Assembly: GCA_900466745.1 (NCBI GenBank)
Contig: UBNE01000022.1
Span: 62,676 to 126,675 of the forward strand
Reading direction: 5' to 3'
Length of the DNA: 64,000 bases
From: Hyphomicrobiales bacterium
GTDB taxonomy: Bacteria; Pseudomonadota; Alphaproteobacteria; Rhizobiales; Beijerinckiaceae
Shown here piece by piece: positions 47,330-56,661 of this stretch. The notes under the pieces are model-generated. The model did no database searches, was not told the origin of the DNA, and saw nothing but the letters and a program-made list of their open reading frames with translations. Numbering within the stretch: position 1 is the first letter of the stretch; each line of letters opens with the position of its first letter. A program made the translations under genes and the position numbers.

Positions 47330-48787
47330 CTAGACAGGCAATCGCACCGTCGCCCTGAGGCCCCCCAGCGGGGAATCGCCGAGCATGATGTCGCCGCCAT
47401 GGGCGCGGGCGATGTCGCGGGCGATGGCGAGGCCGAGGCCGGTGCCGCCGCCGTCGACATTGCGCGCCTCGTCGAGGCGGAAGAAGGGGCGGAAGACGTC
47501 CTCGCGCAGCTCGGCCGGGATGCCCGGGCCGTCGTCGTCGACGGTGACGATCAGGTAGCGCGCGTCATGGGTGGCGCGGATGGCGATGCGGTTGCCGTAG
47601 CGGGCAGCGTTGGAGACGAGGTTGGTCAGGAGACGGCGGAAGGCGTCCGGCCGGACGACGACCTCGGGGTCGCCCTCCACCTCCAGCTCGGTCTGGTGCC
47701 CCTGCCGCTCGGCATCGGCCTTCAGCTCCTGGAGCAGGGCGCGGATATCGGTCTCGGTCGGAGCCTCGCCGGCGTCGCCGCGGGCGAAGGCGAGATAGTC
47801 CTCCAGCATGCGCGCCATCTCGTCGACATCCCTCTCCAGCGCCTCGATCTCGGCGGAGCGCTCCATTAGCGCCAGGGAGAGCCGAAAGCGCGTCAGGATG
47901 GTGCGCAGGTCGTGGCTGACGCCGTTCAGCATCGTCGTGCGCTCGCCGATGGAGCGCTCGACGCGGCGCTTCATCTCGATGAAGGCGTTGCCCGCGCGGC
48001 GCACCTCGCGCGCCCCGCGCGGGCGGAACTCGGCGTCGCGGCCCTTGCCGAAGGCCTCGGCCGCGTCGGCGAGCTTGAGGATCGGCCGGATCTGGTTGCG
48101 CAGGAACAGCACCGCGATGGTCAGCAGGATCAGCGAGGTGCCGATCATCCAGAGCAGGAAGATGTGGCTGTTCGAGGCATAGGCCGCGTTGCGCCGGGTC
48201 AGGATGCGCATCACGTCCTTGCCGAGCTTGATGCGGATCTCGATCAGGCTGGAGCGGCCGACCGTGTCGAGCCAGAACGGCCGTGCGACCTGCTGGGAAA
48301 GCTCGGTCGACAGCGCGTTGTCGAGCAGCGAGAAGAAGGGGCGGGGCCCCGGCGCCGGCAGGTCCGAATCGGGGATGATGTCGACATCCATGCCGAGGCG
48401 CTCGGCGGCGATGCGCGAGAGCGTTGCGATGTCGGGGTCCTGCGGATAGCTCTCATAGACGTCGATCAGCATGGCGATGTCGGCCGAGACGGCGGCGGAG
48501 AGCCGCTGCGTCACCGTCTGCCAGTGCCGCTCCATGAAGACATAGGCGATGACCGACTGCAGCAGCACGACCGGCGCGATGACGATGACCAGGGCGCGCG
48601 GATAGAGCCCCTTGGGCATGTAGCGCGCGACGATCTGGAGCGGATGGCCGATGCGCTTCAGGACCGGCTTGACGACGCCGTTGGCCTGTTTGGCGCCCTG
48701 GAGCAAAGCGGAGCGCGCGCGCCCGAGCCAAGCCGCGGCGATCCGCAGCGCGGCCGGCGTCTTCTCGTCCTGACGGGTCGGTGTCAC
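47330..48787 (-). CDS. Sensor histidine kinase, EnvZ-like
   Basis: A 485-residue kinase: helices about 65-84 and 208-229 enclose a 120-residue periplasmic sensor, then HAMP (230-282), dimerisation box LNGVSHDLRTILTRF with His292, N-box NLVSNAARYG, G1 DDDGPGIP and G2 GTGLGLAIARD. The start is a GTG at 48787 overlapping the response regulator stop (GTGA), so the two are coupled. The N-terminal 60 residues are a basic cytoplasmic extension. Stimulus unknown. Confidence 0.88.
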   Translation of the reverse strand: MTPTRQDEKTPAALRIAAAWLGRARSALLQGAKQANGVVKPVLKRIGHPLQIVARYMPKGLYPRALVIVIAPVVLLQSVIAYVFMERHWQTVTQRLSAAVSADIAMLIDVYESYPQDPDIATLSRIAAERLGMDVDIIPDSDLPAPGPRPFFSLLDNALSTELSQQVARPFWLDTVGRSSLIEIRIKLGKDVMRILTRRNAAYASNSHIFLLWMIGTSLILLTIAVLFLRNQIRPILKLADAAEAFGKGRDAEFRPRGAREVRRAGNAFIEMKRRVERSIGERTTMLNGVSHDLRTILTRFRLSLALMERSAEIEALERDVDEMARMLEDYLAFARGDAGEAPTETDIRALLQELKADAERQGHQTELEVEGDPEVVVRPDAFRRLLTNLVSNAARYGNRIAIRATHDARYLIVTVDDDGPGIPAELREDVFRPFFRLDEARNVDGGGTGLGLAIARDIARAHGGDIMLGDSPLGGLRATVRLPV

Positions 48788-49527
48788 GCCCTGTCCGTCA
48801 ACAGCCTGTAGCCGACGCCGCGGACGGTCTGAAGATAGAGCGGATCGGCGGGATCGCGCTCGATCTTGCGGCGCAGCCGGTTCATCTGCACGTCGACCGT
48901 GCGGTCGTTGGCGGCCGAGCCCTGCGCCGCCAGCTCCTCGCGCGGCACCACCTCGCCGGCGCGCTCGGCCAGCGCCGTCAGGATCTCGCGCTCGCGCTCG
49001 GTCAGGCGGATCGTGTCCTCGCCCCGGCGCAATTCGCCGCGCGCCAGCCCGTAAAGGAAGGGGCCGAAGCGGACGAAGTCGGGCCGCGCGCCGGATTGCG
49101 CGGTTTCGACGACGACGGTGCGCTTCAGGATGTTGCCGAGGCGCAGCAGCAATTCGCGCGGCTCGAACGGCTTGGCGAGATAGTCGTCGACGCCGATCTC
49201 CAGCCCGTTGATGCGGTCCTTGCCGTCGGCGCGGGCGGTCAGCATCAGGATCGGCACGGCCGAAGCGCTGCGGAAGCGGCGGGCGAAGTCGAAGCCGTTC
49301 TCGCCCGGCATCATCACGTCGAGCACGATCGCGTCGAAGACGAGATGACCGAGACGGGTATCGGCTTCGGCGGCGTTGGCGGCGGTGGTGACGCGGTAGC
49401 CGTTGTCGCCGAGGAAGCGGGCCAGCAATTCGCGCAGGCGCCGGTCGTCGTCGACGACGAGCACATGCGGGGCTTCGTCCGGCAGGATCTTGCGGACCGG
49501 CTTCGCCGGAGCTTCGGTTTCGATCAT
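48784..49527 (-). CDS. OmpR-family response regulator
   Basis: A 247-residue regulator: receiver VLVVDDDRRLRELL with phosphoacceptor Asp70 in IVLDVMMPG, LTARADGKDRINGLEIGVDD, Lys in YLAKPFEP, and a winged-helix DNA-binding domain ending VDVQMNRLRRKIERDP and YLQTVRGVGYRL. ATG 49527 is used. Upstream in the operon with the EnvZ-like kinase. Confidence 0.9.
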   Translation of the reverse strand: MIETEAPAKPVRKILPDEAPHVLVVDDDRRLRELLARFLGDNGYRVTTAANAAEADTRLGHLVFDAIVLDVMMPGENGFDFARRFRSASAVPILMLTARADGKDRINGLEIGVDDYLAKPFEPRELLLRLGNILKRTVVVETAQSGARPDFVRFGPFLYGLARGELRRGEDTIRLTEREREILTALAERAGEVVPREELAAQGSAANDRTVDVQMNRLRRKIERDPADPLYLQTVRGVGYRLLTDRA

Positions 49528-49621
49528 CCAGGCGTCTCTCTGCCGCGCTGCTGGCGCGATGGCCGCCTTCATAGCACAGGGCAGGGGCAGGGTCGTCAAT
49601 CGATCGCTGCGGCGGCGCTTT

Positions 49622-50152
49622 TCAGGGCTTGTCGAGCAATCCCTTCACCTTCGGCCGCTCCGCGGGATCGATCAGCGCCGCGAGGTAGCGCGCGACCGTT
49701 TCCGCCGATTCGGGGCCGACGCTGTCGAGCGCGGCCAGGATCCGCCTCGACTGGAGCTGGACCAGGCGCAGCGCCAGATCCTGCCCGGACGGGGTGGTGT
49801 GGAGATGGCGCTGGCGCTTGTCCTGCCGGCCGGTGCGCTGCTCGATATAGCCCTTCTCGACCAGCTCCTTGAGCACGCGGTTGAGGCTCTGCTTGGTGAT
49901 CTGCAGGATCTCGAGCAGTTCGGCGATGGTCAGCCCCGGCCGGCGCTGGACGAAATGCAGCACACGGTGATGGGCGCGGCCGAAGCCGTAATCGGCCAGG
50001 ATCCGGTCGGGGTCGCCGACGAAGTCGCGATAGGCGAAGAAGAGCAGTTCGATCAGGTCGTAGGGGACGGGCGGGGGCGGCGGCGCGGCTGCCGTCTCCG
50101 GCGCGATCGGTTTCGAGCGGGCGAGGCTCCCGGTCAAAAAAGCTCTCCCCAT
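49622..50152 (-). CDS. MarR family transcriptional regulator
   Basis: A 176-residue winged-helix regulator: FGRAHHRVLHFVQRRPGLTI, recognition helix ITKQSLNRVLKELVEKGYIE and wing RQDKRQRHLHTTPSG. It is divergent from ilvE with a palindrome between the two genes, an arrangement I have the impression is common in rhizobia, so ilvE and its own gene are likely targets. ATG 50152. Confidence 0.87.
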   Translation of the reverse strand: MGRAFLTGSLARSKPIAPETAAAPPPPPVPYDLIELLFFAYRDFVGDPDRILADYGFGRAHHRVLHFVQRRPGLTIAELLEILQITKQSLNRVLKELVEKGYIEQRTGRQDKRQRHLHTTPSGQDLALRLVQLQSRRILAALDSVGPESAETVARYLAALIDPAERPKVKGLLDKP

Positions 50153-50158
50153 ATTTAG

Positions 50159-50173
50159 GTCAACGTTATTGAC
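50159..50173. promoter_or_regulatory. Candidate MarR operator
   Basis: GTCAA (50159-50163), CGTTA, TTGAC (50169-50173) is a perfect short palindrome in an AT-rich patch, six bases from the marR-type start and about 150 bases from ilvE. TTGAC could also be part of a -35 box. Confidence 0.4.
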
Positions 50174-50322
50174 ATATCTCAGACGAAAGATTACCAGTCA
50201 AGCGCGCTGAGCGAACGATTATTTCAAAGCGTGTCGTGGCGGCGCAGCTTTAGACCCAGGCTTGCGTTCCGGAATCGGCTGTGCCGGAGTTCGGGGCAGA
50301 TGAGCACCCAGGAGAAGGTCCC

Positions 50323-51210
50323 ATGTCAGTCATTCCTTTCGACCAGCGCGACGGCGTCATCTGGTTCGACGGCAAGCTCGTGCCGTGGAAGGACGCGAAG
50401 ATTCACGTACTGACCCATGGGTTGCACTATGGCTCCTGCATCTTCGAGGGCGAGCGCTCCTATGACGGCGTCATCTACAAGGGCACCGAGCACTCGAAGC
50501 GCTTCCACAAATCGGCCGAGATCATGGATTTCACGATCCCCTATTCGGTCGCGGAGCTCGACGAGGCCAAGTATCTCTGCCTGAAGGAGAACGGGCTCAA
50601 GGACGCCTATATCCGTCCGGTCGCCTGGCGCGGCTCGGAGATGATGGCGGTATCCGGCATCAACAACACGATCCATACCGCGATCGCGGTGTGGGAGTGG
50701 CCGAGCATGTTCGACATGGCGGCCAAGCTGAAGGGCATCCGCCTCGACGTCGCCGATTACCGCCGGCCGAACCCGGCCTGCGCGCCGGTCCATGCCAAGG
50801 CGGCGGGGCTCTACATGATCTGCTCGCTGTCGAAACACAAGGCCGAGCGCGCCGGCTATGCCGATGCGATGATGCTGGACTGGGAAGGCAACGTCGCCGA
50901 ATGCACCGGTGCCAACATCTTCTTCATCAAGGACGGCGTGATCCACACCCCGCTCGCCGACCGCTTCCTGAACGGCATCACCCGCCAGTCGGTGATCGAG
51001 CAGTGCAGGCAGCGTGGCTTCGAGGTGGTGGAGCGGCGCATCCGGCCGGAAGAGCTCGAAGGCTTCAACGAGTGCTTCATCACCGGCTCGGCCGCCGAGG
51101 TGACGCTGGTCTCCGAGATCGGCCCGTACAACTTCGTCACCGGCAATATGGGCAAGGTGATCATGGAGGATTATTCGGCGGCGGTGCGCCCGCAGTCGAA
51201 GGCGGCGTGA
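50323..51210 (+). CDS. ilvE: Branched-chain amino acid aminotransferase
   Basis: A 295-residue class IV PLP aminotransferase. Lys159 in VHAKAAGLY matches the catalytic lysine of E. coli IlvE. HGLHYGSCIFEGERSY, GNVAECTGANIFFI and ECFITGSAAEVTLV are family motifs. It carries out the last step of leucine, isoleucine and valine synthesis. CAGGAGAAGG lies just upstream of ATG 50323. Controlled, possibly, by the divergent MarR protein. Confidence 0.92.
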   Translation: MSVIPFDQRDGVIWFDGKLVPWKDAKIHVLTHGLHYGSCIFEGERSYDGVIYKGTEHSKRFHKSAEIMDFTIPYSVAELDEAKYLCLKENGLKDAYIRPVAWRGSEMMAVSGINNTIHTAIAVWEWPSMFDMAAKLKGIRLDVADYRRPNPACAPVHAKAAGLYMICSLSKHKAERAGYADAMMLDWEGNVAECTGANIFFIKDGVIHTPLADRFLNGITRQSVIEQCRQRGFEVVERRIRPEELEGFNECFITGSAAEVTLVSEIGPYNFVTGNMGKVIMEDYSAAVRPQSKAA

Positions 51211-51230
51211 TTTTTCAGCCGACGCCTCGA

Positions 51231-51328
51231 TCATCCCGGCGTAACGAAGTGAAGACCGGGATCCGTGCCAGAACGGTTCAGGCATGGATCCCGGATCAGC
51301 GCCGCCGGAGGCGGCTTGTCCGGGATGA
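51231..51328. repeat. Intergenic palindromic repeat
   Basis: TCATCCCGG (51231-51239) and CCGGGATGA (51320-51328) are inverted ends, with inner arms CCGGGATCCGTGCC (51256-51269) and GGCATGGATCCCGG (51281-51294), one mismatch. Between the convergent ilvE and DUF1176 genes. Confidence 0.65.
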
Positions 51329-51355
51329 CGCGCCTGTTCGAATTGAGCGCCGCGG

Positions 51356-52447
51356 CTACTTCGCCCTGCTCCGGTACAGCGTGATCCAGTCCTCGGGCGC
51401 GATGCCCCGGCATTCGCCCATCATGGCGAGCTCCGTCCGCACGAACTCCCTGCCGTTCCAGGCATAGCCGCCGCTGACGCCGCAGTCGCCGATGCCCCGC
51501 CCCTTGGCGAAGAAGGCGAGATGGCCGGTGCGCGGGTCGAAGCTCGCATTGGTCAATTCGTTGCCGCCGTCGCCGTCGCCGTCCGCGAAGCGCAGCGGCG
51601 TGGCCTTGGCGGGCTCGTTCTCCGGCATGATGAAGAAGGACGAAGAGAGGTTGTAGGCCCCGCGCGAGCAGGCGAGCGCGACGAGCACCCGTTTGTCCCC
51701 GAGGGCCCAGGCTTCGTCGCCCTCGGACGCATCGTCCTCGCAGGAATCCGGCTTTCGCTTCTTCAGCTCGGCCCGCAGGCGTTCGGCCTGCTGCTTCGCT
51801 GCCTTCATGTCGAGCAGGGGCGGTACCGGCGTGGCCGCGACCACCGGCAGGTCCGGAGCGGCCGGCACGGTCGTGCCCGTGCCTTTGCGGACCAGCGCCG
51901 TGCCCGTGCCGAGCCGGCCCTGCTGCTCGTCGATCCAGAGCATCGCGGCGACGGAGCCCGCGAGCGAGATGCTTCCGGAAACACCGGGCGCGGTCGCCGT
52001 CAGCTTCGTCGCCTTGCGGGCAGCCTCGATCAGCGTTGCGGTATCCTCGGCCGAAAACGTCAATGTCACCACATCGCCATCGGCGGTGACGGGAAGCGGC
52101 TTGCCGGAGGCCGGAAAGGCGGCGCCATCGAGCTTGAACTGCAGCGTCGCGGGCGGCTTCTTCCAATCGCCGCGCAGCCTGAACAGAAGCTGCGGAGCGC
52201 CTTCCGGCCCGGCCGGGCGTTCGAGGCGGAGATAGGCGACGGTCTCGGCTGCCTCGGGCGGCAACGAAATCGCGGTACAGGTCCTGATGTTGTCGCAGCC
52301 TGCCATCCAGTCACGGAAGGTCCTGGGCTCGTTCGCCGCCGTCGCCGCCGTGGCGAAGCTCAGCCACAGGCCCGCTGCGAGGAAAATCCGGATGCGCTTC
52401 GGCTTGTTCGGAGCCCTAGCGGTTCCAGCGCTCTGCCGCATCGTCAT
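51356..52447 (-). CDS. DUF1176 domain-containing protein, exported
   Basis: A 363-residue protein with a signal peptide (IRIFLAAGLWLSFATAATAA, cut near residue 38) and the DUF1176 features FRDWMAGCDNIRTCTAI, GDKRVLVALACSRGAYN and a C-terminal CGVSGGYAWNGREF. Several cysteines suggest disulphides in the periplasm. Function unknown. It overlaps the end of moaE by 32 bases, so it is at the tail of the same transcript. Confidence 0.8.
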   Translation of the reverse strand: MTMRQSAGTARAPNKPKRIRIFLAAGLWLSFATAATAANEPRTFRDWMAGCDNIRTCTAISLPPEAAETVAYLRLERPAGPEGAPQLLFRLRGDWKKPPATLQFKLDGAAFPASGKPLPVTADGDVVTLTFSAEDTATLIEAARKATKLTATAPGVSGSISLAGSVAAMLWIDEQQGRLGTGTALVRKGTGTTVPAAPDLPVVAATPVPPLLDMKAAKQQAERLRAELKKRKPDSCEDDASEGDEAWALGDKRVLVALACSRGAYNLSSSFFIMPENEPAKATPLRFADGDGDGGNELTNASFDPRTGHLAFFAKGRGIGDCGVSGGYAWNGREFVRTELAMMGECRGIAPEDWITLYRSRAK

Positions 52448-52874
52448 CGTCCGCCTTGGCTTCGACCCAGCCGCCGAGCGTGCCGTCGGCGCGGTGCTCG
52501 CGCTTCCAGAACGGGGCGCGGGTCTTGAGATAGTCCATCATGAAATCGGCGGCCTCGAAGGCGGCGCGGCGATGGACGGAGGCTGCCAGCACCAGCACGA
52601 TCTGCTCGCCCGGCCGGATCAGCCCGTAGCGATGGATCGCGACGAGGCCGATGAGCGGCCAGCGCGCGGCCGCCTCGGCGGCGACGCGGCCGATCTCGGC
52701 CTCGGCCATGCCCGGATAATGCTCCAGCTCGAGGGCCGCGAGCGTGCCGGCCTCGTCGCGGCAGAGGCCGATGAAGGAGACGACGGCGCCGATATCGGCG
52801 CGGCCGGCCGCCAGCGCGTCGATCTCGTCCTGAAGCGAGAAATCCTCGCGCTGGATGCGGATGAGCGGAGTCAT
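52416..52874 (-). CDS. moaE: Molybdopterin synthase catalytic subunit
   Basis: A 152-residue MoaE: VVSFIGLCRD, LELEHYPGMAEAEIG, IHRYGLIRPGEQIVLV and KTRAPFWKRE with the two active-site lysines. It inserts sulphur from MoaD thiocarboxylate into precursor Z. Seven bases after moaD. Confidence 0.94.
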   Translation of the reverse strand: MTPLIRIQREDFSLQDEIDALAAGRADIGAVVSFIGLCRDEAGTLAALELEHYPGMAEAEIGRVAAEAAARWPLIGLVAIHRYGLIRPGEQIVLVLAASVHRRAAFEAADFMMDYLKTRAPFWKREHRADGTLGGWVEAKADDDDAAERWNR

Positions 52875-52881
52875 GACGGCC

Positions 52882-53175
52882 TCAGCCGCCGGTCATCGGC
52901 GGGAAGAAGGCGATCTCGCGCGCGTTGCCGAGCGGGCTGTCCGGCTTGGCGTGAACCTGGTCGAGCGCCGCGCGCACCACGGCTTCGTTGGCGAAGGCGG
53001 CCTGGTAATTTTCGCCGCGTGCCTTCAGCCAGCGCACCAGATCGGCCACCGTGGCGAGATCCGCCGGGACGTCGAGCGTCTCGTCGGCCATGCCGACGCG
53101 CTCGCGCACCCAGGCGAAATAGACCAGCCTGACGGGGCGGGTTCCGGTCGCGGGGATGGGAGCGGCGGCGTTCAT
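52882..53175 (-). CDS. moaD: Molybdopterin synthase sulphur carrier subunit
   Basis: A 97-residue ubiquitin-like MoaD: VRLVYFAWVRERVGMADE and the C-terminal FFPPMTGG, whose terminal Gly-Gly carries the thiocarboxylate. The ATG at 53175 overlaps the pgsA stop by four bases. Confidence 0.92.
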   Translation of the reverse strand: MNAAAPIPATGTRPVRLVYFAWVRERVGMADETLDVPADLATVADLVRWLKARGENYQAAFANEAVVRAALDQVHAKPDSPLGNAREIAFFPPMTGG

Positions 53176-53792
53176 GGCATGCGCTCGTCATGCTCGACGA
53201 GGTGGCGGATGCCGGCGTTGAAATAGTCCCAGCCGGTATAGATCGTCAGCCCCGCCGCCGCCCAGAGCAGCACGATGCCGATCTGGGTGTTGCCGGGCAG
53301 GACCTTGTCGCCGGCCGGTCCCGCGAGCAGGAAGCCGAGCGCGAAGAGCTGCGCCGTCGTCTTCCATTTCGCCACCTTGCTCACGGGGACGCTGACCTTG
53401 AGATCGGCCAGGAACTCGCGCAGGCCCGAGACCAGGATCTCGCGGCAGAGGATGACGATCGCCGCCCAGAGCGTCCAGCCATGGATGGTGCCGTCCGCCA
53501 CCAGCATCAGCAGCAGGGCGCAGACCAGGAGCTTGTCGGCGATGGGGTCGAGCATGCGGCCGATCGCCGATTGCTGGCTCCAGGCCCGGGCGATGTAGCC
53601 GTCGAGATAGTCGGTGATGGCGGCGAGCGTGTAGATCGCCAGCGCCATCCAGCGCATCCAGTCGTCGCGCGGCCAGAACAGGATCGCCACCAGTGCCGGG
53701 ATCGCGAGGATCCGGCCGTAGGTGAGGAGGTTCGGCAGCGACCAGGGGCCGCGCCGCCTGATGGCGTCTGGAAGAATCGTCACGTCGAGCAC
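53172..53792 (-). CDS. pgsA: CDP-diacylglycerol-glycerol-3-phosphate 3-phosphatidyltransferase
   Basis: A roughly 206-residue membrane enzyme making phosphatidylglycerol phosphate. The CDP-alcohol phosphotransferase motif is complete: Asp-Gly-x2-Ala-Arg-x8-Gly-x3-Asp-x3-Asp, starting in DYLDGYIARAW. Six helices. Start uncertain: TTG 53795, GTG 53792 or GTG 53783, none with a strong ribosome-binding site. uvrC-pgsA-moaD-moaE is a conserved alphaproteobacterial order. Confidence 0.92.
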   Translation of the reverse strand: MLDVTILPDAIRRRGPWSLPNLLTYGRILAIPALVAILFWPRDDWMRWMALAIYTLAAITDYLDGYIARAWSQQSAIGRMLDPIADKLLVCALLLMLVADGTIHGWTLWAAIVILCREILVSGLREFLADLKVSVPVSKVAKWKTTAQLFALGFLLAGPAGDKVLPGNTQIGIVLLWAAAGLTIYTGWDYFNAGIRHLVEHDERMP

Positions 53793-53849
53793 CAAAGCAA
53801 TCGGGTCACCGCAGCGTCAACACGCAAGACCGTGAATGTGGCAGAACTA

Positions 53850-55919
53850 TCAGGCATCGTGAAAGAAATCGTGCACGGCCTTGGCCGTGGCCGCATTCAC
53901 GCCGGGCGTTCGCATCAGATCGTCGAGCTTGGCGCGCTGGATCGCCTTCACCGTGCCGAAATGCAGAAGCAGCGCGCGCTTCCGCGAGGGGCCGATGCCG
54001 GGGATCTCGTCGAGCGGGTTCTTCATGGTCTCGCGCTTGCGCCTGGCCCGGTGCGTGCCGATGGCGAAGCGGTGCGCCTCGTCGCGCAGGCGCTGGATGA
54101 AATAGAGGGCGGGATCGCGCGGCTGCAGCTTGAAGGGCTCGCGGCCCTCCATGTGGAAGGTCTCGCGCATGGCGTTGCGATCCTCCCCCTTGGCGATGGC
54201 GACGAGCGGGATGTCGGCGGCGCCGAGCTCCTTCATGATCTTGAGCGCGGCGGTGAACTGGCCCTTGCCGCCGTCGACGATGACGAGATCGGGACGGGAG
54301 GGGAATCCGTCCTCGTCCCGCCGCGGCTTCGACGCTTTGCGGCCTGTCCCAAGCGAGCCCTCATCCTGCTCGGGACGAGGGCTGGAGTCTTGTGGCGAAC
54401 TTTCGGGATGAGGGCCGGAGGAAAGGCCGTTCTCCTTCGCCAGCCTCGCGAATCGCCGCGTCAGCACCTCGCGCATCATGCCGAAATCGTCGCCGGCGAT
54501 GGTGTCGGCCGAGATGTTGAAGGTGCGGTACTGGTTCTTCACGAAGCCGTCCGGCCCCGCGACGATCATGCCGCCGACCGCATTCGTGCCCATGATATGC
54601 GAGTTGTCGTAGACCTCGACGCGGCGCGGCGGGGCCTCCATGCCGAAGGCGGCGCCGAGGGCCGCGAGCAGCGATTGCTGGCCGGCATTGTCGGCGAGCT
54701 TGCGGGCGAGCGCCTCGCGGGCGTTCTTGACGGCATGGGCCATCAAATCGGCGCGCTCGCCGCGCTTGGGATGGGCGACCTCGACCTTGCGGCCGGCCCG
54801 CGCCGACAGCGCCTGCCCGATCAGCTCGATCTCCTCGACCGGATGCGAGAGCAATACGAGGCGCGGCGGCGGCTTGTCGTCGTAGAACTGCGCGACGACC
54901 GAGGCCAGCACCTCGGCCGGGGTCAGCGAGCGGTCGGCGCGGGGAAAGAGCGCGCGGTTGCCCCAGTTCTGGTGGTTGCGGAAGAAGAAGATCTCAACGC
55001 AGAAATGCCCGGCCTGCTCGTCGATGGCGAAGACGTCGGCCTCCTCCACCCCTTGCGTGTTGATGTCCTGCCCGGCCTGCACCGCGGAGAGCGCGGCGAG
55101 GCGGTCGCGATAGCGGGCGGCCTTCTCGAACTCCAGTTCCTCGGCCGCCGCCTGCATCCGGGCGGAGAGCAGCCGCTTCACCGCCGAGGAGCGGCCGGAG
55201 AGGAAGTCGCGGGCCTGGCCGGCGAGCGCCTGATAGTCGGGGATCGAGATCTCGCCGGTGCAGGGGCCGGCGCAGCGCTTGATCTGGTAGAGCAGACAGG
55301 GCCGGGTGCGGTTCTCGTAGAAGGAATCCGAGCAGGTCCGGATCAGGAAGGCCTTCTGCAGCGCGTCGATGGTGCGCTTCACCGCCCAGACCGAGGCGAA
55401 GGGGCCGAAATAATCGCCCTTGCGCTGGCGCGAGCCGCGATGCTTCAGGATCGCGGGGGCGTCATGGTCGCCGGTCAGCAGGATATAGGGGAACGATTTG
55501 TCGTCGCGCAGCAGCACGTTGTAGCGCGGCCTGAGCTGCTTGATCAGGTTCGATTCGAGCAGCAGCGCCTCGGTCTCGGTGCCGGTGGTGACGAACTCCA
55601 TATTCGCCGTCTCGGCGATCATCCGCGCCACGGCGTTGGTATGGGCCATGCCGCGGGCATAGGAGGTCACGCGGTTCTTCAGGCTCTTGGCCTTGCCGAC
55701 ATAGAGCACCTCGCCGGCGCGATCGAACATCCGGTAGACGCCGGGCCTGTTCGGCAGGTGCTTGGCGAATTGCTGGATGACCTCGATGCCGGCCTTGAGC
55801 GCGCCCGGCGCCGCCTCCGCGAGATCGAGCGCCGGCTCGGCTGCGGGGAGGGTGTCCTCCTCGTCCTCGAGCTCGTCCTGCGGCAGATCGTCCTGACGTT
55901 CGCGACTCATGGGGCTCAT
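53850..55919 (-). CDS. uvrC: Excinuclease ABC subunit C
   Basis: A 689-residue nuclease of nucleotide excision repair: GIY-YIG domain ([26 protein letters not shown]), cysteine-rich [23 protein letters not shown] helix ([16 protein letters not shown]), RNase H-like domain with [16 protein letters not shown] and VIVDGGKGQ, and C-terminal helix-hairpin-helix ([13 protein letters not shown]). Longer than most relatives because residues about 502-537 come from an in-frame palindromic repeat inserted before VDGGKGQ. An ATG at 55910 is an alternative start. Confidence 0.94.
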   Translation of the reverse strand: MSPMSRERQDDLPQDELEDEEDTLPAAEPALDLAEAAPGALKAGIEVIQQFAKHLPNRPGVYRMFDRAGEVLYVGKAKSLKNRVTSYARGMAHTNAVARMIAETANMEFVTTGTETEALLLESNLIKQLRPRYNVLLRDDKSFPYILLTGDHDAPAILKHRGSRQRKGDYFGPFASVWAVKRTIDALQKAFLIRTCSDSFYENRTRPCLLYQIKRCAGPCTGEISIPDYQALAGQARDFLSGRSSAVKRLLSARMQAAAEELEFEKAARYRDRLAALSAVQAGQDINTQGVEEADVFAIDEQAGHFCVEIFFFRNHQNWGNRALFPRADRSLTPAEVLASVVAQFYDDKPPPRLVLLSHPVEEIELIGQALSARAGRKVEVAHPKRGERADLMAHAVKNAREALARKLADNAGQQSLLAALGAAFGMEAPPRRVEVYDNSHIMGTNAVGGMIVAGPDGFVKNQYRTFNISADTIAGDDFGMMREVLTRRFARLAKENGLSSGPHPESSPQDSSPRPEQDEGSLGTGRKASKPRRDEDGFPSRPDLVIVDGGKGQFTAALKIMKELGAADIPLVAIAKGEDRNAMRETFHMEGREPFKLQPRDPALYFIQRLRDEAHRFAIGTHRARRKRETMKNPLDEIPGIGPSRKRALLLHFGTVKAIQRAKLDDLMRTPGVNAATAKAVHDFFHDA
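54311..54415. repeat. Palindromic element inserted in frame in uvrC
   Basis: Four arms nest in 105 bases: CCTCGTCCCG (54311-54320) pairs with CGGGACGAGG (54371-54380), and GCCCTCATCC (54357-54366) pairs with GGATGAGGGC (54406-54415). In uvrC it encodes a hydrophilic Ser/Pro/Glu/Asp/Arg stretch with no counterpart in the conserved domain. The span equals 35 codons, so the frame is kept. Exact borders are uncertain. Confidence 0.75.
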
Positions 55920-56071
55920 GTAGGATGCCGCGGCGGCTTCGTCATGTCAGGACTGTCGCGGGAACTGGCCGGGCCGTCTGTCCCGATGCCGATCTCGCGA
56001 GGAAGACTTGCCGATGGCTCCGACACGCGCAATGGCCCGGGCTTCGACGAAGCCGGCTCGCGCCGATCCGC

Positions 56072-56464
56072 TCACATCGTCGCGATGCAGTCGATCTCGA
56101 TATCGATGGGTCCTGCCCAGCCGCGGACGCAGACGAAAATGCGGGCGGGAGGGTCCTTCGGGAAATAGCGCTCATAGACCGCGTTCACCTGGGCGAACGC
56201 TTCGACGGAGGTGCAGTAGACATTGCACTTCAGGACGCCATCGAGCGACGATCCCGCCGTTTCCAGGCAGAGCTTCAACTGCTCCAGCACGATCTCGGTC
56301 TGCCGCTCGATCGGCGCCACGACGACCTCGCCTGTTTCGGGATCGAAGGGTGGCAGCCCCGAGACGTAGACCATGCCGCCATGACGCGTGACGACGGAGG
56401 CCGGCGCCTTCCAGTGCTCCAGGTAGCCGGAGAGCGGTTCGACACGGACGATCTCTCGCTTCAT
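56072..56464 (-). CDS. RidA family protein
   Basis: A 130-residue YjgF/RidA-like protein: HGGMVYVSGLPPFDPETGEV, QLKLCLETAGSSLDGVLKCN and the imine-binding Arg in PPARIFVCVRGWAGPIDIEI. Relatives deaminate reactive enamines and imines from PLP enzymes. ATG 56464 is taken. Divergent from lgt; the 197 bp between hold no other gene. Confidence 0.85.
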   Translation of the reverse strand: MKREIVRVEPLSGYLEHWKAPASVVTRHGGMVYVSGLPPFDPETGEVVVAPIERQTEIVLEQLKLCLETAGSSLDGVLKCNVYCTSVEAFAQVNAVYERYFPKDPPARIFVCVRGWAGPIDIEIDCIATM

Positions 56465-56661
56465 GGTGGTCCTCACGGCGCTGGCAATGATCATGGGCCA
56501 GTGTAACGGCTCAGAACGCTCGCGCATGGCCGAACGCTACGGTCGTGGCCGAAGCGTTGCGGGCCGCGATCTGCTTCCCGCGCGGTGGCCGGAGAGCCAT
56601 TTCGCTTGACCCATAGCGGGAGTGTGGCCATCTCCGTCCACACTTCAGCACGCGAGTAGCT

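Noticed and set aside
53190-56168. Long open + strand frame opposite uvrC and pgsA
   Set aside because: High GC keeps the reverse frame open; no recognisable protein.
56465-56661. Possible tRNA or small RNA between RidA and lgt
   Set aside because: No cloverleaf or T-loop consensus found.
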